A stretch of 64,000 nt of DNA from Saitoella complicata NRRL Y-17804 (GCF_001661265.1 NW_017567021.1:180960-244959), one strand, 5' to 3'; numbered from the stretch's first letter, positions 21,437-32,463 are shown. Made by a program: numbers and translations. Notes: generated from the sequence alone by a model not told the origin.

Positions 21437-22530
21437 TCAGGGAGACGGCAAGTTTTCAATCTTGCACCTCTTATCCGCACTCCACCTCTCATCCATAAAC
21501 TGATCCTTCACAGCCCAAAGCAACTTATACGCATTCCGAATCGTCGAATCACTTACACCCGCAATCTTTGAAATATCCGCCGCACTCCTCCCCATCCCAA
21601 ACAAATGACTCATAAAGTAAATCTCGGCGGAAGCGATAGTAGTTGGCGCACGACCAGCCAATTTAGTCTTCGCGGCGTCTTTCTTGGCGAGTTCGGTTGC
21701 AGCGGTTTGGACGTAGACGGGGAGGTCGAGGGCGGAGCAGAAGCGGGACATGAGGTCTGCGGCGTCGGTTGCTTGTGTCGCGGTGTATGCAGTACGCGAG
21801 GAGTCCATGTGGGGGTTTGCCATTGCTTCTGTCTCTCCAGCTTGGGCCTGTTCTTGCAAGACCTTTTCCACCACCTTGAACACGCGTCCAAGATCACGCT
21901 TCTCGACGCGAGTGAGGGCACAGATCTCCTTGAATGTACGTGGGACATCGGATTGCCGTGTTGCGATGACGATACAGGAAGCGATGATCGAATCCTGGGT
22001 CTTTCCCTTCAACGTCTTCGCGTCCTGCACTCTGTTGTACAGATGCTTCACCACGTCAGTAATCTGCTTCGGCAAGTTGATCGCATCACAGAATTGCTGG
22101 ATGATCTTGTGCGCTTCCACCAACTGCCTCTCATTCCTCGCGGAGGTCGACTTTCCTTGTGCGCGTGCCAACTCGCGAGCACGACCGGTCGAACCATCAC
22201 GGGAGGAGATGATGGTGTCGAGTTGATTACCGGGAAGGAGATCGTTGCTGGCAGCACCGACACGGGAGGGGTCATCGCCGCCTTCATCGTTCGCGAAGGT
22301 ACGCCATTCGGAGCGGGTGTCGACAATAGGTCCACCGGGCATCACCAATCCTGCGACCATTAGTATAAAAATGCGTTTTCTAGGAGCATATAGACATACA
22401 TACCACAAGTCCCGCACACCAAATCACCATCCGAGAAGTTCTCAACCAAGTTTGGCGGGTCTTCCTGGCAGTACTTGCAGATGACCTTGACGTTGAGGTC
22501 TCTGTGGTAAGTCTCGGAGACAAAGACCAT
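21437..22530 (-). CDS. SUA7: Transcription initiation factor TFIIB
   Basis: General RNA polymerase II initiation factor. Exon 1 (22530-22404) encodes the N-terminal zinc ribbon, C-x2-C ... C-x2-C (CKYCQEDPPNLVENFSDGD then VCGTCG). A 53-nt intron (22403-22351, GTATGT donor, ACTAAT branch, CAG acceptor) lies just after the ribbon. Exon 2 (22350-21437) holds the B-finger/core region (GGPIVDTRSEWRTF) and two cyclin repeats (LVEAHKIIQQFCD..., AADLMSRFCSALDLP...), with TFKEICALTRVEKRDLGR and SDSTIRNAYKLL. The product is 346 residues, the normal size for the family. MVFVSE was chosen because it is the first ATG before the ribbon; the longer frame runs into upstream non-coding sequence. Confidence 0.93.
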
Positions 22531-23173
22531 TTTCAACGTTGTATATGCGAAGCGAAACGAGCTAGAAAGCAGATGAGAAGTGGACGGGGACGAGGATGGA
22601 AGGTAGAAGTTGAATGTCAAGCTACTCGAGTAAGCGAGAAGAATGACTGCACCCAACAGTGTAAGCCAGAGGTTCTCGTAACGGGATAAATGCTGGCCAA
22701 GAGATAGAAAATGGACGTTTTATTGTAGCTAGGTACCTTTTGCAACAGTCGCAGACTCGCACCACGATAAGTGGCGATCGAACAGGGACTTCCGAAAACT
22801 TTGGTCGAAGCGCACAAGAACGGAGGGTTCGAAGAGAGTAATCAGGCTGTTCAGTGAACGATCAAGCTATCAGAAGACGGCTTCTGGTGGGTTACTTGAC
22901 TTTTTGAAGGGCCAAGGACGAGGAGAAAGCGGTTGCTGGTGTCGTAAGAAGCACTCGTATCGATGCACCCTTCAGCTGACCTGAAAACGCCAGAACATGG
23001 GCACTCAGGGCAGGTAGTGTAAACATTCATAGTTGATGTGAATCAAAAGATAGCCTGACTCAAACTGTCACGAAGAATTGCTACGTGTGCCCGTCCCTCC
23101 GAGCCGCAGTGCCTCTTAGCACTTCCTCATCAACGCCCGACGCAGCTCTCCAAATATCAGATCAACCCACAAA
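22531..23173. promoter_or_regulatory. Divergent promoter region TFIIB / ATP14
   Basis: 643 bp upstream of two housekeeping genes. No gene was recognised and short frames are noise. Confidence 0.4.
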
Positions 23174-23834
23174 ATGTTCTCCAGGACTCTTCGATTGACT
23201 GCGGTACGTCTTTCCTATCCATCAGCACCTCGATCTCTTGCTGATTGATGTCGTATAGCGCGTCGCCCGTGTCCAGGTTGTCCCCGCCAGGACTTTCGCC
23301 ATCTCCTCCGTCCGCTCCGGTACGTTCCCTTGAGCTTCAGCCTCGCGCGTTCTCCGTCCTTTACTCGACGTATTGAATTAGCGAGGGTGCTTTTTGTACG
23401 TCTGAATCAGCCCGCTAACCTTCATCCACAGCCGACCCCCTCCAGGACCTCTACATCAAGGAGCTCCGCTCTTACAAGGCCCCCACCATCAAGGCTTCCG
23501 ACGCCGAGGGTCAGGTTAAGGCCTGGAAGGCCCCTGCCACCCCTGTCGCCCCCTCTGTCGAGACCGGTGACTTGGCTGGTGAGTTGAGCGCGTACGAGAA
23601 CGAGACTGTTCAGTTGGAGGCTGTTGAGGCTGTTGAGGGTGAGGTTCAGAAGACCGGTGAATGGTGAGTTTCCTTCGATATCGGGACATTCTGGATGAGC
23701 ATGGACGGCGGATTCGGGTCTGCGTCTGCGTTTTGTTTGGGGTGTGCCGGGGATGGAGTGAGTGAGGTCGGATGGCTAACATTGTTGATAGGTTCGAGGA
23801 TGTTGAGGAGGTCTTCCCTGAGGCTTCCCACTAA
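23174..23834 (+). CDS. ATP14: F1Fo ATP synthase subunit h
   Basis: Small mitochondrial ATP synthase subunit assembled from four exons: 23174-23203, 23259-23319, 23432-23663 and 23792-23834, giving 121 residues. The introns are 55, 112 and 128 nt with CTGAT and CTAAC branch sites. The N-terminus MFSRTLRLTARVARV plus PARTFAISSVRS is a mitochondrial presequence. The mature start DPLQDLYIKELRSYKAP and the following KASDAEGQVKAWKAP are diagnostic of the Atp14/subunit h family. The C-terminus is acidic (WFEDVEEVFPEASH). It could not be seen as a single open frame because the exons are short. Downstream lies the carnitine-pathway gene. Confidence 0.85.
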
Positions 23835-24190
23835 GTGTGCCGCATTGGAGAGTTAAGATAGGAAAGAAGAGAGTATGATCTAATACCTAAAGGTGTGGAC
23901 AATCGAAAAAAGTACCCTATACATACATATCACGGATTTCCCATCCGCAAACCCATGGCCCAGCCCTATTCTCGTTTGATCCATCCGGCCTATGCCCGGT
24001 CCATCTATACCCAAACTGCCATTGGTAGGCACAGCAAGACGTCCATATTTCCTCATCTTCCCGACTTTTCGATCCTAAAGCCGGCACGTGCAGCTGACGT
24101 CAATTGCAAGGCCAAACCGGGAAACCCCGCAAAGCCGAGGAAAGCAACGCAGCAAGCGACTAAACATTTGCGAAACACCATACAAACACC
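23835..24190. other. Intergenic region ATP14 to trimethyllysine dioxygenase
   Basis: 3' flank of ATP14 and promoter of the next gene. Only short unconvincing frames occur. Confidence 0.4.
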
Positions 24191-26617
24191 ATGATCCTAC
24201 GACGCGCCCTACGCGAAGCGAGTAGACAGCGGTAAGTCTTTTCACAACGAAACTGGTAATCGGTTACTGATGTGCGAGACTACAGATTGTGTACGGCGAC
24301 GCTGCGACCGACGACGGCGACACGAGTGTATGGACGGCGCGTTGGTGTGCAATGGAGAGCGTTGACGGACGTAAGTCGTGTCTTATGTCAGGTTGGATGG
24401 TACTGATCGGCCGCAATAGGATTCAACTCCTCCATCTCCACATCCTCCACATCCGGTTGCTCCTGCTGCTAATGCTACTGCTACTACTACTACTGCTACT
24501 GCCGATGTTGCTGCTGCTGCTAATGCTACTGCTGCTACTACTGCTGATTCTGATGTTGCTGATGTTGCTGATGTTGCTGATGTTGCTGATGTTGCTGATG
24601 TTGCTGATGTTGCTGATGTTGCTGATGCTGATGCTGATGCTGCTGCTGCTAATGCTACTGCTGCTACTACTGCTGATTCTGATGTTGCTGATGTTGCTGA
24701 TGTTGCNNNNNNNNNNNNNNNNNNNNNNNNNNNNNNNNNNNNNNNNNNNNNNNNNNNNNNNNNNNNNNNNNNNNNNNNNNNNNNNNNNNNNNNNNNNNNN
24801 NNNNNNNNNNNNNNNNNNNNNNNNNNNNNNNNNNNNNNNNNNNNNNNNNNNNNNNNNNNNNNNNNNNNNNNNNNNNNNNNNNNNNNNNNNNNNNNNNNNN
24901 NNNNNNNNNNNNNNNNNNNNNNNNNNNNNNNNNNNNNNNNNNNNNNNNNNNNNNNNNNNNNNNNGATGTTGCTGATGTTGCTGATGTTGCTGATGTTGCT
25001 GATGTTGCTGATGTTGCTGATGTTGCTGATGTTGCTGATGTTGCTGATGTTGCTGATGTTGCTGATGTTGCTGATGTTGCTGATGTTGCTGATGTTGCTG
25101 ATGTTGCTGATGTTGCTGATGTTGCTGATGCTGATGCTGATGCTGCTGCTGCTGCTACTGCTGATGTTGCCGCTGCTGATGCCGCTGCTGATGCTGGTGA
25201 TGTTGCTGATGTTGCTGATGCTGATGCTGCTGATGTTGCCGCTGCTGATGCCGCTGCTGATGCTGGTGATGTTGCTGATGTTGCTGATGCTGATGCTGCT
25301 AATGCTACTGCTGATGCTGATGCTGCTGCTGCTGCTGCTGTTGCGGTTGCTACGACTGCGACGGCAGATGCCACACCACCAGCGGCACCACCCGTAAATC
25401 CGCTCCTCTCCTCGCACCACAAAATTTCCCTCGGCGACCGCAAAATCCACATCCCCTGGGCATCCGGCAAAACCTCCACCTTCCACCACATCTGGCTCCG
25501 CGACCACTGTCGATGTCCAGAATGCTTCAAATCCACCACAAAACAGCGATTAGTCGATACGTACTCTATACCCACCGATATCAAGCCTGAGAAAGCGGAG
25601 GGTGAAAAGGATGGGTTGGAAATTGAATGGAAGGATGGGCATAAGAGTTCGTATACGTGGGGGTGGTTGGTGAGACACTCGTATGCGCCGCAGATTGAGA
25701 CGCCGTTTCATTCTCCGTAAGTTCTAGTCATTGCCGGAAGATTGTGAAGAGCATGATGCTAATCGGTATGTAGGAAACATCTTTGGGGATCGGAGATCAA
25801 GGAGAAGCCGCCTGTTGTTCAGTACGAAGATGTCATGAAAGGTGATGAGGGTGTTGCGAAATGGACCCACGAGATTGATTTATACGGTTTCTGTTATGTG
25901 GAAGGTGTCCCAACTACGCCGGAAGATACGCAGAAGTTGGTCGAGCGGATTGCGTTTATTAGACAAACCCATTGGGGCGGATTCTACGATTTCACATCTA
26001 ATCTGGCCCATCACGACATGGCTTACACTAACCTCCCCCTTCCAGCACATACAGATAACACATATTTCACGGACCCCGCCGGTCTGCAGCTTTTCCATCT
26101 CTTGTCGTCCGATGGAGATGGTGGCAGCTCACTTCTCGTGGACGGCTTCAAGGCAGCGCGACAATTGAGGGACGAGCACCCGGAAGCATACAAGTTCTTG
26201 AGCAGCGTCCGAATTCCGGCGCACAGTGCAGGTGATGACGGAATATGTATCAGACCGTCTGTACCCAGTCTTGGGTTCCCCGTCTTCAACCACGACTCGC
26301 TGGCCGGCGATCTCTTCCAAGTCCGCTGGAACAATGAAGACCGCTCGACAATGTCCCAATGGTCCGACGTGGATGACGTCGAAGCCTTCTACGACGCCAT
26401 CCGACACTGGAACGCCGTGATAACGAACCCCGAGAACGAGTATTGGGCACCATACGAACCTGGAAAGGCTGTGATTTTTGATAATTGGAGAGTGTTGCAT
26501 GGGAGGTCGGCGTTTACGGGAAATAATCGGAGGCTGTGTGGGGCGTATATTGGGATGGATGACTTTAGAAGTCGGTTGAGGATGACCAATATGAAGGATG
26601 TGAAGGAGTGGTTGTGA
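24191..26617 (+). CDS. Trimethyllysine dioxygenase (carnitine biosynthesis) with an Asp-Val-Ala repeat insert
   Basis: Fe(II)/2-oxoglutarate oxygenase that hydroxylates trimethyllysine, the first step of carnitine synthesis. Exons: 24191-24231, 24286-24370, 24420-25716 and 25774-26617. The first two encode an Arg-rich mitochondrial-type leader (MILRRALREASRQR...). Exon 3 then enters a low-complexity tract of Ala, Thr and Asp-Val-Ala (DVA) repeats, interrupted by 258 N. It emerges into the N-terminal DUF971-like module (HHIWLRDHCRCPECFKS). Exon 4 carries the oxygenase core with HTDNTYF (metal ligands His and Asp), LLVDGFKAARQL, QVRWNNEDRS, FDNWRVLHGRSAFTG (distal His) and RLCGAYIGMDDF. These are trimethyllysine dioxygenase rather than butyrobetaine hydroxylase features. 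With the stated gap length the two sides are out of frame, so the gap size is approximate. Confidence 0.85.
24552..25126 (+). repeat. 9-bp coding minisatellite (GATGTTGCT)n
   Basis: Eight perfect GATGTTGCT units at 24552-24623, at least two more at 24681-24698 running into the gap, and 18 consecutive perfect units from 24965 to 25126. Read in the gene's frame it encodes Asp-Val-Ala. Interspersed GATGCT and GCTGCT units suggest slippage within the array. Confidence 0.95.
24707..24964. other. Assembly gap of 258 N inside the minisatellite
   Basis: The repeat enters with GATGTTGC and leaves with GATGTTGCT. A gap preserving repeat phase would need a length of 1 modulo 9, but 258 is 6 modulo 9. 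The length is therefore an estimate. Confidence 0.99.
25163..25300 (+). repeat. Two tandem 69-bp higher-order repeat units
   Basis: Positions 25163-25231 and 25232-25300 are the same 69-bp sequence twice. Each begins GATGTTGCCGCTGCTGATGC and includes a GATGCTGGT unit. The period is 23 codons, so frame is kept. Confidence 0.85.
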
Positions 26618-26787
26618 GAGGCGGGACTATGACAATTGATATAGGACATGCATCTTTGACGTTGGTAGAATTCACTCAACTCAACGTAAGTTATTGTAGG
26701 CGGGCCCTGTAACGAAGACGTACTGGTTGGTGTTGACGACGTTACAGGTACCAAATCCATCTTCGGCAAATATCAGTACCGCACAAC

Positions 26788-28184
26788 ATGTCGGCCAAAA
26801 AATCGAGATGGGAAGACGAAGAGGAGGATCCGGCCGAGTTACAAAGACAACAGGAGGAGAAGGAGCGGAAGCGACGGTTGAAAGAAGAGAAGAGGAAGGC
26901 GAAGGAAGTTGCCCAAGAAGCTGCAAAGCGGGCGGCGGAAGAGGAGGAAGAGAGGGCGGCAAAACGAGAGAAGGTAGAAGAGGAGGTCGTCGAGGATGTG
27001 CGTCTACAGCTGCGATTTCCTACGCGCCATATCGAAAGCTGCCGGCATGTCGACTCATACGAGAAGCTGAACCATATTGAGGAAGGGTCATATGGTGTTG
27101 TCTTTCGTGCCAAGGACGTCGAGACTGGAGAGATCTATGCTCTGAAGAAGCTCAAATTGGAAAAGTATGTTCCCTGTGTCTTCAAGCTTGCCGCTAGTAC
27201 TAACGGAAGACCTGTTACAGAGAGAAGAACGGGTTCCCTCTTACGTCTCTCCGCGAGATCACCACCCTTCTCGCCTGCCCTCACCCAAACATCGTCCGTC
27301 TTCGCGAAATCGTCCACGGCGATACCTCAAGCTCTATCTTCCTCGTCATGGAGTTTGTGCCCCACGACATCAGATCCATCCTGGAAGACAACAAAGAGCC
27401 ATTCCTTATCAGTGAGGTGAAGACGCTGATGTTACAATTACTCAGCGCGACGGCGTACATGCACGATCGATGGATTATTCACCGAGATCTCAAGACGACG
27501 AATCTGTTAATGACGAACCGTGGAGAGTTAAAGGTTGCGGATTTCGGGTTGGCTAGGTATACGTCTGATCCGGCGCCAGCGTTGACACAGTTGGTTGTGA
27601 CGCTGTGGTACCGTGCACCGGAGTTACTATTGGGCGCAAGGACGTATGGGACTGAAGTGGACGTCTGGTCAGTCGGATGTATCATGGCCGAGTTGGTCAC
27701 GGGTCAACCATTGTTTCAGGGAAGGGGCGAACTGGACATGATCGGAAAAATCTTCAATACTCTCGGTCCACCAACGGATAGTATCTGGACAAGTTACCGC
27801 GACCTACAACACGCAAAGAGCATCACATTCCCCCCGCCAAGACCAGGCGTGGACGCCAAAACACTCCTACGCACCAAATTCCCAATGCTGACATCCGCGG
27901 GCGTGGATCTAATGTCTCAACTCCTCACCTTTGATCCGAAGAGGAGAATAACTGCGAAAGAGGCATTAGAGCATCCTTGGTTTGCGGAAGATCCTCGGCC
28001 AAAACATCCAGATATGTTTCCGAGTTTTCCTAGTAGGGCGAATGGGGAGAAGGTTAGGAAGGTGGTTAGTCCGAATGCTCCGGTTGTTGAGCATGGCATT
28101 GGGGCTGGTGGAACGGAAGGGCTGTTTGGGAATGGAGGGGAGGATATGGGTGCTGGTGGTGGGTTTCAGCTGAGGGTGACCTGA
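26788..28184 (+). CDS. Cyclin-dependent protein kinase, CDK11/PITSLRE-like
   Basis: Exons 26788-27164 and 27221-28184, with a 56-nt intron (GTATGT donor, ACTAAC branch, CAG acceptor), encode 446 residues. An N-terminal coiled coil of Glu/Lys/Arg (about 10-75) precedes the kinase domain. The Gly loop is [10 protein letters not shown], the VAIK lysine is in [10 protein letters not shown], and the cyclin-binding helix reads PLTSLREI, one conservative change from PITSLRE. The catalytic loop is [12 protein letters not shown], the metal motif DFGLAR, and the activation loop ends [14 protein letters not shown]. It resembles fission yeast Ppk23 and Aspergillus NpkA and probably acts in transcription or RNA processing. 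Assignment to CDK11 rather than CDK10 rests on overall resemblance. Confidence 0.87.
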
Positions 28185-28528
28185 GAAGCGAGTTCGATTT
28201 GATTTTGCAAGGGAAAGCGATGTACGCGTGAGAAGGACAGCCGGGCAGTCTGCTTCAAAGGGCCGCTGCTATAGCATCTATAGGATCATGGGAGGTTGAG
28301 CGCGGACTGATAGAATGAGTGCAGAATGAATCTCAGTATAAACCTACAAACATTAGTAGCTAGAAGGAACCCATACCGTGCTTATTGCGGGATGAGATAA
28401 GATGGACTGCGGGGAGAGCCGACCCGGTCGGATGCCCACCACACCCAAAACCACCAAAGTGCACACCGTCGCAATGTGAACCCTCACTGTTTGATCAACC
28501 CCATTGCCAGAACCGTAATAACAAGAGA
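28185..28528. other. Intergenic region
   Basis: 3' flank of the kinase gene and promoter of the SDR. No feature was recognised. Confidence 0.4.
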
Positions 28529-29376
28529 ATGACTACGACACACCCGGGCACTGCCCTGATCACCGGTGCTGCCTCAGGAATTGGGAAAGCAACCGCCTTC
28601 GCCTTCGCAAAAGCCGGTGCCAATCTCGCACTCGCAGGTTGTTTGCCTGCTTGCCTCGTTACTCTCGAATAACCATGCTGACTCGGAATACAACAGACTA
28701 CAACCTCGACCTTCTATGCCAGACCGCTGAGTCGATCCACTCCGCATACCCCTCATCACAGATTCTCACCCTCCAAGTTGACATCGCATCCGAAGACGCA
28801 ATTCGCTCCATGATAACCCAGACTGTAGCAAAATACAGCACGATTGATTATGCGATTAACAATGCCGGTCGTGGGGGTCAGGCAGGCACCTCCCACGCAC
28901 TGTCCTCCTCCGATTTCGATAGTTTGAACGCTGTCAACTATCGCGGAACCTGGCTGTGCGTGAAATACGAGATCGAGCAAATGCTAAAACAGCCCATTCG
29001 ATCAGTGCCCGGCGGCTCAGGCGACGAACGTAGAGCGGTGCGTGGCTCAATCGTTAATGTCGCCTCTCAACTTGGTCTCGTCGGCCGCTCCTCTGCACCG
29101 ATTTACGTCGCTTCCAAACATGCCGTAATTGGTTTCACGAAATGTGACGCGATCGACTACGCGAAAGACAAGATCCGGATTAACTGCGTTTGTCCTGGCG
29201 TTGTTGAGACGCCTATGACGGAGGGTGCATTTGAGGATGCGGTGAGTATTACGCCTATGGGGAGGAAGGGATTGCCGGAGGAGATTGCGGATGCGGTGGT
29301 GTTTTTGAGTGGAGAGAGTGGGAGCTTTTGTTGTGGCAGTGCGTTGGTTGTTGATGGAGGGTATGTTATCAATTGA
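28529..29376 (+). CDS. Short-chain dehydrogenase/reductase (classical SDR)
   Basis: Exon 1 28529-28637 and exon 2 28697-29376, joined over a 59-nt intron (GTTGTT donor, GCTGAC branch, CAG acceptor). The product is 262 residues. The cofactor motif is ITGAASGIGKATA, exon joining gives NLALADYNLDLL, and then IDYAINNAGRGG follows. The active site is SIVNVASQLGL with YVASKHAVIG. The motif after the active site is CVCPGVVETPM, and the C-terminus is GSALVVDGGYVIN. This is a generic classical SDR, so the substrate cannot be inferred. The Asp at the end of the second strand (LADYN) suggests NAD rather than NADP. A repeat-like element follows the stop codon. Confidence 0.85.
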
Positions 29377-29771
29377 AGGAGCTCCGGGTTAAGAGAACGT
29401 TCTCTGCCGCCCAAGAAATTGTGCAGAAACATATTTTGGGCAAATACTAAAACGTCCCAATCACCCAAGGTCTCAAATAAGCCCGTAATTCCGACCCCGT
29501 TCTCCTCCAAAATACCACCCAAACTCCCCGTACAAAACTAAAGGGAATGCCATGACAGCCCCGCCACTCTCCATCATCGGGAACAGGGCGATGCGAGACA
29601 AAGGATGAACATAAATCTGTCCTCAAAACTTAAGCTCAATCCTCCACCAGCTTCACCCTGACCCTTCGTTACACCCCACCGGCACCCCGCTGCAACCATA
29701 CGTCACCTCCCTGGCCCCGCCTCCAACACTGCCACCACCAAGAAAACCCCAACAATCAAACAAACACCCAA
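29377..29771. other. Intergenic region with copy B of the 3'-flank element
   Basis: 395 bp between the SDR and the PPxY protein. It contains 29429-29483, similar to 21091-21143. No gene was recognised. Confidence 0.45.
29429..29483. repeat. Copy B of a dispersed 3'-flank element
   Basis: Shares acatattt, aaatactaaaacgt and tctcaaataagcc in the same order and near-identical spacing with 21091-21143. It starts about 52 bp past the SDR stop. Confidence 0.55.
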
Positions 29772-30419
29772 ATGTTCTTCTACGCATCCTCACCAAACCG
29801 CACATCCGCCTACTCCAACGACCACCGCCATTTCTACCGTGGCATGCGTACAGCCTCCTCCCTCTACGACCAAAACCTCGGACCCTTCGGAAACGCACCC
29901 GTCATCACCGGATCTGTGCCACGAAATGGAGGTGGGGGGCCGAGAGGAGGTGGGACTAGGGATTGGTATAACTGGGCGAACGCGGTGGAGCAGGCGACGG
30001 GGATGAGACCAGTATTGCCAGAAGATCGGGAGCAGAGGAGGAGAGGGCCCGGGGGTGGTGGGGGCCGTGTTGCGCCCCCGACTGCGAGGGATGCGAGTGT
30101 GTATTTTGATGATTCGGCTCCTCCACGTTCGCCGACGCAGTCGCAACAGCAGCAATATAGACCACCACCGGGACCCCCGCCTCAAGCACAGCGACAGGGA
30201 CAGGTTCCGCACCGAGCTGTGAGATCGTTGGTCGATATCGCCTCAGCACCGTGTACCACACCCCGAGGGCCTGCACACCAGAGACCGGTACGATCGATGT
30301 TGGATGTTGAACCACCGGGGCCGCCGGGTGGGATGAATGATAATTCTGGGTTGGCACCGCCGCCGAGTTATGAGGAGGCGATGCATGAGGGGGCGGCGGA
30401 TCCCAGACGGAGGAGATAG
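29772..30419 (+). CDS. Hypothetical Gly/Pro/Gln-rich protein with a PPxY motif
   Basis: An intronless 215-residue frame with an ATG start. It begins MFFYASSPNRTSAYSND and continues with Gly-rich, Arg-rich and Gln/Pro-rich segments, two related blocks (AVRSLVDIASAP and PVRSMLDVEPPG), and a C-terminal PPPSYEEAM. PPxY is the ligand of WW domains of Rsp5/Nedd4 ubiquitin ligases, so it may be an adaptor or substrate. The repeated RS(L/M)(V/L)D block supports genuine coding. I do not recognise the family, and an upstream exon cannot be excluded. Confidence 0.5.
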   Translation: MFFYASSPNRTSAYSNDHRHFYRGMRTASSLYDQNLGPFGNAPVITGSVPRNGGGGPRGGGTRDWYNWANAVEQATGMRPVLPEDREQRRRGPGGGGGRVAPPTARDASVYFDDSAPPRSPTQSQQQQYRPPPGPPPQAQRQGQVPHRAVRSLVDIASAPCTTPRGPAHQRPVRSMLDVEPPGPPGGMNDNSGLAPPPSYEEAMHEGAADPRRRR

Positions 30420-30873
30420 TGTGAAGAAGTGTAGGAGAGACTTGTGAGGATGAGGTCTACTCGGAGGCATGGTCAGGACGGTGTACGATATGAGTGTTTT
30501 AGACTTTCCTGGGGGTATATGTGTGTGTGTGTTTCGCGGTTGGGCTGGAGCCGGAGCCACAATGTTACGTTTCGATTTATATTGATTACCATGATTCAAT
30601 TGCTTTTCCTTTGAACATGTCACAAGTTCGCGAAAATCAATCGTCTCGTCCAGAAACTATCAATTGCAATCATCACCAAAACCATTCGTCGTCAAATATC
30701 CATAGCTAATCCCCAAAAAGCGCTTAACGGCTGCTGTAACGACAGTTCGTAAAGAATCGTACCACCAAATGAATGTGAATCAAAGAACGCCTCGACCCGT
30801 ATCCCTCCCATTGCCATCATACTTTCATGTATCTATCGTCATAAGAGACCCATCTCTATATCTTCCGCATCTA
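30420..30873. other. Convergent intergenic region
   Basis: 3' flanks of the PPxY protein gene and the C2H2 factor gene. A short (GT)n run occurs near 30519-30532. No gene was recognised. Confidence 0.45.
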
Positions 30874-32463
30874 CTACTCCTGGCTGGCCATGGCGGACAA
30901 CTCCCCATCCTCCCCAAACTCAAAACTAACCTCCCCACTCTCCACCCCCTCCCCCTTCTCCATCCCCTCAAACCCCATCTCGAGCTCCTCCCCCTCCATC
31001 TCCTCCCCCCCCATCCCCTCCACAAACCGATTCCGTCCCCCCCTCTTCCCATGCGTCCGCCTATGCGCCTTCAAATTATCACTCCTCGAAAACCACTTAT
31101 CGCACCCATCAACCTCACACCGAAACGGTTTCTCGGATGTATGGGTCCGCGCATGACGACGGACGTGTTCGAGGCGTTTGAAACGTTTTTGGCAGAGGGG
31201 GCAGATGTGGGTTTTGTCGAGGGAGGAGACGATGAGGGGGGGGTTTAGGGAGGATGGGGTGCGTTTGTGGGCGGAGGCGGGGGCGGAGGGGTGGCCGTGG
31301 CCGTGGCCGTGGGTGGGGGTTGTGTGGATTGAGGGTGTGTGCGCGTGGGTTGATACGTGGGTTGGTGTCGTGAGTACTGAGGGGGTCGATGACCATGGTG
31401 CCGTGTGCATCGCTTCATGCCTCGATGCACTCCTCGTATGCGACATTCTCAAGGGACCAGCCCTTGACGGCGTACGCATATGCCCTCTCATAACAGATCC
31501 CGGCATAGAAGGAGGAGGAGGAGGAGAGCCAGACCCGGATCCTGAGCCGGGACCAGAGGTGACGGGGCGGAGTGCCATCGCGGCCGCGGATTGGGATTCG
31601 GAAAAGGTTGTTGGGAGGGTCATGCTCCTACTCATTTTCTCCGCTGAAGGATTATGGTAGGCGGCGGTTTGTGGGAGGTGGGGAGGGGTGGGGAAGTAGA
31701 ATCCTCCTTGTGGGTGGTGCGGGTGTTGTGGAGTCATCTGCTGTGGTGGTATGGGTGCGGTGTGAGCCGGTGATCCGTATCCGTAGGGTGAGTGTGGGAT
31801 CATCTGTGGTATGGGGGAGGAGTAGAGGAGTGGTTGGTGTCCCATGATGCCCATGGGTGATTGTTGGATTGGTGTTGGTGGTTGTGGCGGGAATTGATAA
31901 GACATTTGTTGTTGTTGAGGCACCGCCGGCGGTGGCATCATCATTTGTTGCTGAGCATGGTGCTGCTGGTGAGCATGGTGTTGTGCAACCATCATCGGGT
32001 TCATAAGCCCAGGAACGATATTCTCAACCCCAATCTCCTCCTCCCCCTCCTCCTCCGCAAACGGAACAGGCGCACCATCGTACTTGGTCTTAATCACCGG
32101 TACATCCCCCGCGGGCGCGTCCTCAGCCGGTATACTCGTCGCCGGCGTAGGGAAATTCATCATCATATCCGGCGCAATCGTTCCCAAAACACTAGGCGTG
32201 ATGGGCCCTTCTTCTTCGTCATCTTCTTCTTCTTCGGTAGATGTTGCTCCGCTATCCCGTCTTGGCTGGAAAGTTGGTGCCGGGGGTGGGATTTGGTAGT
32301 ATGAAGTCAGGGTTGGAGCGTGAGCGTAGGCCGCTGCTGCTGCTGAGGTTGGGATACCGTAATTTTGTCCAGCAAGGAAGACTGCAGTTGCGGCGTTACC
32401 GAGGGAGGAGGATGAGTGGTGCCGTTTCAGGGGAGGAGGTGTAAGGAAGTGCGAGGAGGACAT
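30874..32463 (-). CDS. C2H2 zinc-finger transcription factor with two C-terminal fingers
   Basis: Intronless, 529 residues, true ATG. The first 400 residues are disordered: Pro-, Gln-, His- and Ser-rich, with an acidic patch ([10 protein letters not shown]) and a His/Gln run near 165-195. Two consecutive C2H2 fingers lie near 425-480: [18 protein letters not shown], then [18 protein letters not shown]. The linker is THTSEKP. The RLEH and RSDNL recognition helices resemble Msn2/4-Seb1 and SteA-type fungal factors, suggesting AGGGG- or similar-binding stress or developmental regulation; this is inference. An acidic tail follows the fingers. About 700 bp of upstream sequence separates it from FCF1. 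Confidence 0.83.
   Translation of the reverse strand: MSSSHFLTPPPLKRHHSSSSLGNAATAVFLAGQNYGIPTSAAAAAYAHAPTLTSYYQIPPPAPTFQPRRDSGATSTEEEEDDEEEGPITPSVLGTIAPDMMMNFPTPATSIPAEDAPAGDVPVIKTKYDGAPVPFAEEEGEEEIGVENIVPGLMNPMMVAQHHAHQQHHAQQQMMMPPPAVPQQQQMSYQFPPQPPTPIQQSPMGIMGHQPLLYSSPIPQMIPHSPYGYGSPAHTAPIPPQQMTPQHPHHPQGGFYFPTPPHLPQTAAYHNPSAEKMSRSMTLPTTFSESQSAAAMALRPVTSGPGSGSGSGSPPPPPSMPGSVMRGHMRTPSRAGPLRMSHTRSASRHEAMHTAPWSSTPSVLTTPTHVSTHAHTPSIHTTPTHGHGHGHPSAPASAHKRTPSSLNPPLIVSSLDKTHICPLCQKRFKRLEHVRRHARTHTSEKPFRCEVDGCDKWFSRSDNLKAHRRTHGKRGGRNRFVEGMGGEEMEGEELEMGFEGMEKGEGVESGEVSFEFGEDGELSAMASQE

Noticed and set aside
24383-25507. Minus-strand frames of Ser-Asn-Ile and Ala-Thr-Ser repeats over the minisatellite
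   Set aside because: Any frame through a 9-bp array without stops is open; only the plus Asp-Val-Ala frame joins recognised exons on both sides.
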